From: Anaerolineales bacterium
GTDB lineage: Bacteria > Chloroflexota > Anaerolineae > Anaerolineales > Villigracilaceae
Assembly: GCA_016928525.1 (NCBI GenBank)
Contig: JAFGKO010000086.1
Span: forward strand, 1 to 8,895
Length of the DNA stretch: 8,895 bases
Reading direction: 5' to 3'
Shown here piece by piece: positions 1 through 4,775 of the stretch. The position numbers and the translations under genes are program-made. The notes under the pieces were generated by a model. The model made no database searches. It was not told the origin of the DNA and was given only the letters and a program-made list of their open reading frames with translations. Position 1 is the stretch's first letter. Each line of letters opens with the position of its first letter.

Positions 1-430
1 CATGATTTACGCCTCTATGGTTCATATCATGGTGCGGCGTCTTGCTCGACTTCAAGCTGCTGCTTGACTTTTCAAATGGCTTCTCAGTTCGTGGACGGCC
101 AGCGGCTCGCTGGTGCTGCTTGAAGGTCCATTTCCAGCGTACTAAGGCGCGATGCCAGTCTAATACTGTTTCCGGCTTGAAGAGGAGGATACTCTCCGCC
201 AGTTTCTGACGGGCATTCGGGCTTTTGCCTTTCAAGCGCATCGCCAACGCGACCAAAGGTACTTTCTGCCAACGTGGAATATGCGGTCCCCTGGGTTGCT
301 TCCGTTCGACGATCCGCAGTTGTTGACGCAGCAGCATGATTTCCAGATCTTTGTCATCCTCTGCTAATCGGCTGACCGCTGCTAAATCCAAGACGAACGA
401 CCACAGGAACAAGATCCACCGAAAAACCAT
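1..430 (-). CDS. Integrase-type (DDE) transposase, N-terminal part, runs off the left edge
   Basis: The frame starts at ATG 430-428 and stays open to base 1 (143 codons, no stop), so it is partial. It begins MVFRWILFLWSFVLDLAAVS, followed by DKDLEIMLLRQQLRIVERK, IPRWQKVPLVALAMRLK and LFKPETVLDWHRALVRWKW. This is the N-terminal layout of the integrase-core transposases common in Chloroflexota: a coiled LEIxLLRQQL segment, then an HTH region ending in WHRxLVRxxW and a GRPR linker. The DDE core would lie beyond the window. About the last 95 bases, after the GRPRTE motif (residue ~112), no longer resemble the family as I remember it and become Ser/Lys-rich, so the gene may be truncated or frameshifted there. 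It is a close relative of the plus-strand transposase at 8603, with most of the first ~60 residues shared, and the two point outward in opposite directions. Confidence 0.72.
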   Translation of the reverse strand, partial: MVFRWILFLWSFVLDLAAVSRLAEDDKDLEIMLLRQQLRIVERKQPRGPHIPRWQKVPLVALAMRLKGKSPNARQKLAESILLFKPETVLDWHRALVRWKWTFKQHQRAAGRPRTEKPFEKSSSSLKSSKTPHHDMNHRGVNH

Positions 431-540
431 TGAACTTCCATCTTCTCATCGGGCATGGCAAAAACTCAAGCATACCACAGTTGAGAAGGATTGCTGGTGG
501 TTTCTTTGAAGGTCCTGTCACCAGGAAGGAGGTTGTAATC
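1..540 (-). mobile_element. 5' portion of an IS carrying the left-edge transposase
   Basis: Besides the transposase frame, the leader reads GATTACAACC (bases 540-531, minus strand) and soon after CCTGGTGAC. The same two blocks, GATTACAACC and CCTGGCGAC, occur in the leader of the related element at 8440-8465 on the plus strand. The shared leader indicates that the element extends to at least 540. I could not find a terminal inverted repeat here. In the other copy the end lies 30 bp before GATTACAACC, but the corresponding bases 541-570 do not match, so the true end is lost or diverged. Confidence 0.45.
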
Positions 541-877
541 AGACCGCTTCCTACGCCCTTGAGGGGGAAAGGAGGCTCAGATTGAATTTTTCAACCATAC
601 AGTATCTCAAACCGACCTTGCACAGCAGTTTGGTATTTCGTATCAGCGCGTACATCAAATTGTGCATGGAAAATGCAAGTAAATGCATCGATATTTCTTG
701 GCAGCGGGCCGTGGATTTACCCGCCGCATTTTTCTATCAGGTATTTTTTGCTTTGACTGAACTTCAACGTAGTTGGTGCCGACGGCGACCTGGCACGCCG
801 GGGAACATGCGATCCCGACGCCTCATAAACCGGTCGCGCAAATTGGTCCTTGACAGTTTAGCTCATCGGTGCGGAAT
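541..877. other. Gap between the left IS and hicBA; one HTH fragment, otherwise nothing recognised
   Basis: The stretch holds an orphan helix-turn-helix reading frame (581-682, listed separately). A long open frame starting at TTG 582 and ending at 881 gives a Ser/Arg/Cys-rich product with no recognisable domain and is out of frame with the HTH, so I do not call it. A good -35-like TTGACA lies at 850-855, but the bases 17-18 nt downstream (GGAATG) make a poor -10 box. No hairpin or RNA gene is evident. Confidence 0.5.
581..682 (+). pseudogene. Orphan helix-turn-helix fragment without a normal start codon
   Basis: In the frame of base 581, between stop codons at 560-562 and 680-682, the translation contains SQTDLAQQFGISYQRVHQI, a textbook HTH: Ala at motif position 5, Gly at 9, Val at 15 and Ile at 18. 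A strong Shine-Dalgarno AAAGGAGG lies at 568-575. The only codons at a suitable distance are ATT 581 in this frame (5 nt away) and TTG 582 in the wrong frame. There is no ATG, GTG or TTG before the HTH in its own frame. The simplest reading is a decayed DNA-binding protein, cut short after the recognition helix (HGKCK, stop). A rare ATT start making a 33-residue peptide is possible but unlikely. The motif also resembles sigma-70 region 4 and HNH-associated HTHs, so no specific family can be named. Confidence 0.45.
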
Positions 878-905
878 GTGAATGACCGGTGTACAATTGA
901 TTCAC
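878..905. promoter_or_regulatory. Inverted repeat upstream of hicBA, candidate operator
   Basis: GTGAAT (878-883) and its exact complement ATTCAC (900-905) face each other with centres 22 bp apart, about two helical turns. This fits binding by a dimeric repressor. The dyad lies next to the likely promoter and just before the antitoxin start, where toxin-antitoxin operators normally sit. A 6-bp arm is short and could arise by chance. The antitoxin here is also too short to carry its own DNA-binding domain, so the binding protein is unknown. Confidence 0.3.
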
Positions 906-926
906 CAGAAGAAAACGAGGTATACT
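897..926 (+). promoter_or_regulatory. Candidate sigma-70-type promoter for hicBA
   Basis: TTGATT (897-902, 4/6 to TTGACA) and TATACT (921-926, 5/6 to TATAAT) are separated by 18 bp. Transcription would then start at about 932-934, on top of the preferred hicB ATG at 930, so the message would be almost leaderless. Because a GAGG ribosome site (917-920) would be excluded from such a transcript, the promoter call and the SD-based start call compete. Confidence 0.35.
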
Positions 927-929
927 GCC

Positions 930-1145
930 ATGTCAGCACGCCAGGTGATTTTGCACCCCGCTGAAGAGGGCGGTTACTGGGTCGAAGTGCCCAGTTTGCC
1001 CGGTTGTATCAGTCAGGGGGATACCAAAGAAGAGGCGTTGGCAAATATCCGAGAAGCCATTGCGCTTTTTATTGAGGCCCTCGAAGAGATCGGGGAAGAG
1101 GTCCCGCCTGCCCACCCATTCATTGTCGAAACGGTTGAGGCGTAA
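930..1145 (+). CDS. hicB: HicB-family antitoxin, short form
   Basis: The 71-residue product reads VILHPAEEGGYWVEVPSLPG, CISQGDTKEEALANIREAI and LEEIGEEVPP. This is the partly degraded RNase H-like fold of HicB antitoxins, including the GY-WVE-PSLPGC-SQG-T-EEA signature. HicB binds and blocks the HicA mRNA interferase. I chose ATG 930 because family similarity begins at about residue 4 and GAGG lies 9 nt upstream. A longer frame from ATG 882 adds 16 unconserved residues and has no clear SD. The protein ends shortly after the RNase H-like part and has no room for the C-terminal ribbon-helix-helix or HTH domain of longer HicBs, so autoregulation is not assured. Its stop overlaps the next start (TAATG), indicating translational coupling with hicA. 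Confidence 0.88.
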   Translation: MSARQVILHPAEEGGYWVEVPSLPGCISQGDTKEEALANIREAIALFIEALEEIGEEVPPAHPFIVETVEA

Positions 1146-1366
1146 TGGCGAAATTGCCGGTCATTTCCGGTAGCGAGTGCGTCTCCGCCCTTCGGAAGGC
1201 GGGCTTCTATGAACTTCGCCAGCGGGGTGATCACGTGATCATGCGGCAGGACAGCCCACCTAAAACCGTATCGGTGCCCCTTCACAGAACGCTCAAAAAG
1301 GGAACATTACGCAGCATCATTCGTCAAGCGGGCCTCACCGTTGATGCCTTTGTAGAGTTGTTATGA
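1145..1366 (+). CDS. hicA: HicA-family toxin (mRNA interferase)
   Basis: This 73-residue basic protein has a double-stranded-RNA-binding-like fold and cleaves mRNA in the cytoplasm when free of HicB. Diagnostic parts are the N-terminal SGSECVSALRKAGFYELRQR, the segment GDHVIMR with the expected catalytic histidine (H30; GSH is more usual, here GDH), and VPLHRTLKKGTLRSIIRQAG near the C-terminus. Length and motif order match an intact HicA. The start overlaps the hicB stop by one base. Order is antitoxin first, the reverse of the classical hicAB arrangement but common for this small subtype. The gene ends 24 bp before the inverted repeat of the IS at 1391, so the toxin was not interrupted. Confidence 0.88.
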   Translation: MAKLPVISGSECVSALRKAGFYELRQRGDHVIMRQDSPPKTVSVPLHRTLKKGTLRSIIRQAGLTVDAFVELL

Positions 1367-1390
1367 GATGAACATCTACGCGGAGTACGT

Positions 1391-1405
1391 TGTGCCGGCT
1401 ACTTA
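1391..1405 (+). repeat. Left terminal inverted repeat of the IS
   Basis: TGTGCCGGCTACTTA is the perfect complement of 2663-2677. A related end, TGTGCTGGCGGCTCACG, marks the other element (2988 reading down on the minus strand). In both elements the TATAAT box starts 48 bp in from the end. Confidence 0.85.
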
Positions 1406-1438
1406 CGTTGTCTGGCGTGATTTTTCGCCTGCTTCAAG

Positions 1439-1444
1439 TATAAT
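1439..1444 (+). promoter_or_regulatory. -10 box of the IS transposase promoter
   Basis: A perfect TATAAT lies 48 bp inside the IS end and 56 bp before the transposase ATG. The matching position in the minus-strand relative (2940-2935) also has TATAAT, within the shared context AGTATAATCC(C/T)CACCTGAAA. No good -35 hexamer is found 16-18 bp upstream. Confidence 0.5.
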
Positions 1445-1500
1445 CCTCACCTGAAACACTCTCCTATTTCCTCCCAACTCAACAAAAAAGGGTACTCCCA

Positions 1501-2638
1501 ATGAACTGGCGTCAATACTGGAACGCAGGCAAGCAACTGGTCACGCGCGGTCTTCAGCAGATCGAAACCAGGGTGAAAGAGTGGACCAGACTGGCCCCGG
1601 ATCGTCAGATCACAGGTGTTGCTGGGGATCTGGTGCGCAGCAAACCAGAACTGATTGCCGAGAACGCCTTTTTGCGCCAGCAAGTGATAGCGCTCAAACG
1701 TCAACACACCGGACGGCTATCGATCACGCAGCAGGATCGTTGTGTGCTGGTGGTGCTGGCCAGCAAATTGCGCGGTTGGAAGGATGCGCTGCATATCGTG
1801 AAACCAGACACGGTAATGAAGTGGCACCGGCAAGGCTTCCGGCTATTCTGGAAAAGAAGATCGCAGGGTCAACCGCGCCAGCCAAAGATATCACCCGAGA
1901 CTATCGCATTGATCAAGCAGATGGCGGTTGAAAACCACTTGTGGGGTGCACCGCGCATCCGAGATGAGTTGCTCAAGTTGGGCATCCAGGTCGCCAAACG
2001 CACGATACAGAAGTACATGCGCCAGGCACGGCGCGGGCTACCACCAGAGCGCAAGAGTCAGACCTGGGCAACGTTTTTTGGCCAATCATGCTCACGAGAT
2101 CTGGGCCTGTGACTTTGTGCAGCCCTATGACTTGTTCTTCCGCACAATCTTTGTCTTCTTCATGGTCGAACTGGGATCGCGACGGGTAGTTCACTTTGGT
2201 GTCACACGGTCACCGAGTGATGCCTGGGTGACCCAACAACTGCGCGAGGCCACGCCGTTTGGCGAAGGACCACGCTTTCTCATTTGCGATAACGATGGCA
2301 AGTATGGCAACCAGTTCGAACGCGTCGCGGAGGGCACTGGTATCGATGTGATTCATACACCTGTCGAAGCGCCCAAGGCCAACGCGATATGCGAAAGGTT
2401 CATTGGTAGCGTCAGGCGCGAACTGCTGGATCACATCTTGATCCTGAGCGAGCGTCATTTGCGGTGCAAGGTCAAGGAATACATCCAGTATTTCAACCAT
2501 GCACGTCCGCATCAAGGTATCAACGGGCAGATACCAATTCCATCCAGCTCTCCACCAACAGTCGTTCCGCCGCTGTCTCGACTTCGGCGCATTCCCATTT
2601 TAGGAGGACTGCATCACGACTACCAATGGGCTGCTTGA
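1501..2638 (+). pseudogene. Integrase-core (DDE) transposase, full length but split by a +1 frame change
   Basis: Two frames together make one transposase of about 379 residues that would cut and join the IS ends. The first frame (ATG 1501, SD AAAGGG 8 nt upstream) gives the coiled ENAFLRQQVIALKRQ segment and an HTH with GAPRIRDELLKLGIQVAKRT, and would end at 2112. The second frame gives the catalytic core: WACDFVQ (Asp codon 2111-2113), ICDNDGKYG (2282-2308), NAICERFIGSVRRE (Glu codon 2393-2395), then HARPHQGI and the family's terminal GGLHHDYQWAA, stop 2636-2638. The frames join at the run of six T (2074-2079). With five T the sequence reads straight through. Possible explanations are an inactivating insertion, a sequencing error, or slippage. 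The shift is +1, unlike the programmed -1 shift of classical IS3 elements, and this family normally has a single ORF, so inactivation or error is favoured. Confidence 0.8.
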
Positions 2639-2662
2639 GAGAAGAATCCCGCACGGATGACT

Positions 2663-2677
2663 TAAGTAGCCGGCACA
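2663..2677 (+). repeat. Right terminal inverted repeat of the IS
   Basis: TAAGTAGCCGGCACA is the exact complement of the left end. It is followed directly by GGT, as are the ends at 2988 and 3800. Confidence 0.85.
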
Positions 2678-2678
2678 G

Positions 2679-2876
2679 GTTGAGGATGATTACCTGCTGT
2701 CGCAAAAAGGCATTCTCCGCTACCAGGTCTTTTCTGCCGCGAAAGAGATCGGTCACCACTCCCTTGATCGGTCGATCGGAAGCGGGCTGGGTCCAGGTTT
2801 TCACCCGCACTTCGACCGCTTCAAGACCCCGGGCAACCCACGGTTTGCCTTCGTTCCAGAGGTGTTTCAGATTCAT
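2679..2876 (-). pseudogene. Truncated transposase N-terminus of the second IS (66 residues)
   Basis: From ATG 2876-2874 the product starts MNLKHLWNEGKPWVARGLEA and ends the homologous part in ENAFLRQQVIILN. Against the first 66 residues of the plus-strand transposase at 1501, I count 38 identical positions, so this is a different element of the same family, not a duplicate. After codon 66 the frame runs into the inverted repeat and tail of the inserted IS read backwards, giving an artificial extension down to 2520. The HTH and the whole DDE core are missing, so no transposase activity is expected. Confidence 0.8.
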
Positions 2877-2934
2877 CGATTGTTTGCCTTTTCAAGGGCT
2901 TTGGAGAGGAAATAGACAGGGATTTCAGGTGGGG

Positions 2935-2940
2935 ATTATA
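2935..2940 (-). promoter_or_regulatory. -10 box of the remnant IS promoter, directed into the remnant
   Basis: TATAAT on the minus strand, 48 bp in from the element end at 2988, at the same place as in the complete IS. If active, it transcribes the transposase fragment and then runs antisense through the end of the inserted transposase. Confidence 0.4.
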
Positions 2941-3022
2941 CTACACACACGCAAAGACTTGGCCTAGATAACGTGAGCCGCCAGCACAGGTGGGAACAAC
3001 ACCTGCTAAGGAGGAAAAGGGA

Positions 3023-3523
3023 ATGGACCTGTTTCCTAAAGAGCCGCGCCAAATCCGGGAACGCATTCGACGCTATGAACGTCTGCTACAGAAAGAAGTG
3101 GATGAGTTCGGCCAGATCAGCGATGGGTATGGCAAACGATACCTGCTGGGACCGTTGCATCTTTTGCTGGGGGATACGCCAGGTGCGCTAGCACACTACG
3201 AGTGGTTTGAAGCGATGTTTCCAGGGGATCGGGGACATCCGATGCATACCCTTTGCTGGAGTTTGGCCTTGTATCGAGTCGGTCAGCAGGCTGCCGCGGT
3301 GACCAAATTCCGCCAACTCGTCGCGGACAACCGCTACGTGCTCCCGCGCTTACTCAGTGGCGAAACGCCCGTCCTCGATCTGGAGGTCGAGGCCCATCCG
3401 GGAGAAGTCTTCGCTTTCGAAGACATGCCGATTGAGCTGTATGCTTTGTGGGATGAAAAAGCGTTGGCCTGGGCTCAAACCGTCTACGATAGTTCAGAGG
3501 TACGTCAACTCCGGGCGAAGTGA
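3023..3523 (+). CDS. Small TPR-like (tetratricopeptide) protein
   Basis: The product has 166 residues. ATG 3023 is chosen because an excellent SD, AAGGAGG (3008-3014), lies 8 nt upstream; an upstream in-frame ATG at 2990 has no SD. Residues ~8-30 are a charged helix (IRERIRRYERLLQKEVDEFG). Residues ~40-66 (YLLGPLHLLLGDTPGALAHY) and ~74-105 (HTLCWSLALYRVGQQAAAVT) have the helix-turn-helix spacing and small/large residue pattern of two TPR-type repeats, followed by an acidic C-terminal tail. There is no signal peptide or membrane segment, so it is cytosolic and probably binds a partner protein. The specific function is unknown. The gene begins only 35 bp past the end of the IS remnant at 2988, so its original promoter may have been displaced. 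It has no obvious operon partner. Confidence 0.72.
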   Translation: MDLFPKEPRQIRERIRRYERLLQKEVDEFGQISDGYGKRYLLGPLHLLLGDTPGALAHYEWFEAMFPGDRGHPMHTLCWSLALYRVGQQAAAVTKFRQLVADNRYVLPRLLSGETPVLDLEVEAHPGEVFAFEDMPIELYALWDEKALAWAQTVYDSSEVRQLRAK

Positions 3524-3718
3524 GTTGGACTGAAGTCGTGCTGCTTTTTGCCAGTTAGGTCACGCAACGGTAGTTGTTGGGGAAGTGAGTGATCATCGCT
3601 ACGCACTCCACCTTCTTCAAACCGCGCGCTGCTTCTAGACAGACTGCTGCTGGCCAATCACGAAGACGCGGATCAATGTCTGTGGGGGCACTGAGCGAGA
3701 AAAATCAGCCGGACGAAT
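3524..3718. other. Intergenic stretch with no recognised feature
   Basis: Short open pieces in changing frames (for example LLDRLLLANHEDADQCLWGH near 3640) hint at decayed coding sequence, but none is long or alignable enough to call. No clear terminator follows the TPR-like gene. Confidence 0.4.
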
Positions 3719-3800
3719 CGAATCTGGGTCGCTGGCCCTGTTCTCCATGACTACTACGCAATGCCTCAAATCGGCCTGGATGACGAAAGTAGCCGGCACA
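3719..3800 (+). pseudogene. 3' tail of a third IS: transposase C-terminus plus right inverted end
   Basis: The frame at 3719 reads RIWVAGPVLHDYY, which lines up without gaps with RIPILGGLHHDYQ at the C-terminus of the complete transposase. About 54 bp after the HDYY codons comes GGATGACGAAAGTAGCCGGCACA (3778-3800, shown here as GGATGAC and AAGTAGCCGGCACA). It matches the last bases of the complete IS (GGATGACTTAAGTAGCC then GGCACA, 2655-2677) apart from a one- or two-base difference. The piece is therefore the right end of another copy whose front was lost. It cannot encode a working protein. Confidence 0.62.
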
Positions 3801-3836
3801 GGTATCATTCATGACTACTATCGCGATGCTGCGTAG
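3801..3836 (+). pseudogene. C-terminal tail of a fourth transposase, directly abutting the third IS end
   Basis: Immediately after the inverted repeat end at 3800, the bases read GIIHDYYRDAA then TAG (3834-3836). This matches the ending (VLGG)IIHDYYREAA that I recall for the integrase-type transposases related to the two at the window edges. The missing part would be upstream of the GG codons, exactly where the third IS ends. The third element therefore appears to have inserted into the last codons of this one. The piece is short (11 residues), so the assignment rests on the motif and its position. Confidence 0.5.
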
Positions 3837-3929
3837 GCGAGAATGCGGGTATCCATGAGGTTTTTTGGCCCTACGCGCGTTGAGGACTTTGCGAATTATC
3901 CACACTTCCCGTCACGAAGATCAGCTGCT

Positions 3930-4580
3930 TCAGCCCGTCGCTTGCGCCTTTCGAGTCCCACGAAACAAAAAGGTCAACACAAACCCCGCTAAAAATCCGC
4001 CGATGTGCGCCATGTAAGCGACGCCACCCGTCTGCGACGCGTTAGCAATGGAACCGACGCCGCTAAACAACTGCAGAACGATCCACATCCCAATGACGAG
4101 AAGCGCGGGCGCTTGAACCACTCGTTGGCCCTGCAACACCTTGACTCTTCCCTGCGGGAACAGCAAAATGTAAGCACCTAGTACCCCCGCAATGGCTCCG
4201 GACGCCCCCAAATTCGGCACGTCTGATCCGAGGCTAAACGCCAACTGCGCAAAAGTTGCCGCAAGCCCACAGAGTAGGTAAAAGATGGTGAACAGGACAT
4301 GCCCGAACCGATCTTCCACATTATCACCGAAAATCCATAGGTAAAGCATATTGCCTCCCAGGTGAACCCACCCGGCATGCATGAACATGGCCGTGAAGAG
4401 TGTCAGAAAATCACCGAAGGGATCGGCTTGGAAGCGGCTAGGAACGAACGCCCATTTCATAATAAAAGTGTCACCGCCACTCAGCTCTACGAGGAAAAAC
4501 AGGACGTTCAAAACGATCAGGACATAGGTGACCAGCGGAAAAGTTCTGCGAGAGGTATTATCATCACCGATTGGGAACAT
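3930..4580 (-). CDS. Rhomboid-family intramembrane serine protease
   Basis: The 216-residue membrane protein has about six transmembrane segments (roughly 15-35, 58-80, 94-115, 126-142, 157-174, 187-206). The Ser-His dyad is intact: NLGASGAIAG places the nucleophile at S127, and AHIGGFLAG gives the histidine at H192. HLGGNMLYLW supplies the oxyanion-stabilising HxxxN (H73, N77), and the loop motif GDNVEDRFG follows. Rhomboids cleave transmembrane segments of other proteins within the lipid bilayer; the substrate is not predictable here. ATG 4580 is chosen because AAAGGAG (4596-4590) lies 9 nt upstream and similarity starts there. The open frame extends upstream to 4772 but that extension is hydrophilic and unrelated. 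It lies 195 bp downstream of the L,D-transpeptidase gene on the same strand, with a hairpin between, so separate transcription is likely. Confidence 0.9.
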   Translation of the reverse strand: MFPIGDDNTSRRTFPLVTYVLIVLNVLFFLVELSGGDTFIMKWAFVPSRFQADPFGDFLTLFTAMFMHAGWVHLGGNMLYLWIFGDNVEDRFGHVLFTIFYLLCGLAATFAQLAFSLGSDVPNLGASGAIAGVLGAYILLFPQGRVKVLQGQRVVQAPALLVIGMWIVLQLFSGVGSIANASQTGGVAYMAHIGGFLAGFVLTFLFRGTRKAQATG

Positions 4581-4752
4581 GACGTTTGTCTCCTTTTGCC
4601 CTGGATGAATAGGTCTGGGCTTCGCGTCAAAATGAGTCTGGCGTTGCCCCTGACTTTCGGGGTCCACTACATCTGTCCCCTTTGGGCCAGACCGTTCTCC
4701 ACATCTCCCTCGGACATCGTTCCACACCCGACTTCGGTTTGCCAACAACATT

Positions 4753-4774
4753 CTTTGGGGGGAACCACCCAAAG
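4753..4774 (-). terminator. Hairpin just after the L,D-transpeptidase stop, possible terminator
   Basis: On the minus strand CTTTGGG pairs with CCCAAAG (7 bp, with GG/CC able to extend it inside the loop), starting one base after the stop codon. The following bases (AATGTTGTTGG) are only moderately T-rich, so it is a weak intrinsic terminator or an mRNA 3'-end stabiliser. Confidence 0.45.
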
Positions 4775-4775
4775 C

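Larger units (their letters stand above)
1391..2677 (+). mobile_element. Complete 1287-bp insertion sequence with perfect 15-bp inverted ends
   Basis: The left end TGTGCCGGCTACTTA (1391-1405) is mirrored exactly by TAAGTAGCCGGCACA (2663-2677), giving the TG...CA termini usual for integrase-type IS elements. Between them lie a TATAAT box and one transposase reading frame split by a frame change. The right flank (from 2678) is the interior of another IS's transposase gene, while the left flank is the sequence just after hicA. The bases next to the two ends (TACGT and GGTTG) do not form a target duplication, so one side was probably lost by deletion or recombination after insertion. The exact IS family name is not assigned. 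Confidence 0.82.
2678..2988 (-). mobile_element. 5' remnant of a second, related IS interrupted by the complete IS
   Basis: Read on the minus strand from 2988, the sequence starts TGTGCTGGCGGCTCACGTT, aligning with the left end of the complete IS (TGTGCCGGCTACTTACGTT). The TATAAT box follows at the same 48-bp offset, then a 5' untranslated region and the start of a transposase. Similarity stops exactly at 2678, where the right inverted repeat of the complete IS begins. The remaining ~1 kb of this element should continue on the far side of the insertion, but the bases before 1391 are hicA and its flank, so the rest has been deleted. Confidence 0.75.

Noticed and set aside
1..31. CATGAT...ATCATG inverted hexamers at the left edge
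   Set aside because: Six-base arms near the window edge with no supporting context are expected by chance.
582..881. A 99-codon frame from TTG with a good SD, ending directly before an ATG of a longer hicB frame
   Set aside because: The product is Ser/Arg/Cys-rich with no recognisable domain, it is out of frame with the HTH motif, and hicB similarity starts only at ATG 930. It is most likely a chance frame.
1928..2110. Upstream extension of the second transposase frame as a separate gene start
   Set aside because: It overlaps the intact first frame and has no family similarity before the T6 run, so it is the shadow of the same gene.
2520..2678. Extension of the minus-strand transposase fragment beyond codon 66
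   Set aside because: It reads the tail of the inserted IS backwards and has no homology of its own.
3705..3905. Minus-strand frame of 66 codons
   Set aside because: It is antisense to the two transposase tails and has no domain or ribosome site.
4581..4772. N-terminal extension of the rhomboid frame
   Set aside because: It is hydrophilic, contains the hairpin region, and lacks an SD, while ATG 4580 has one and matches the family start.
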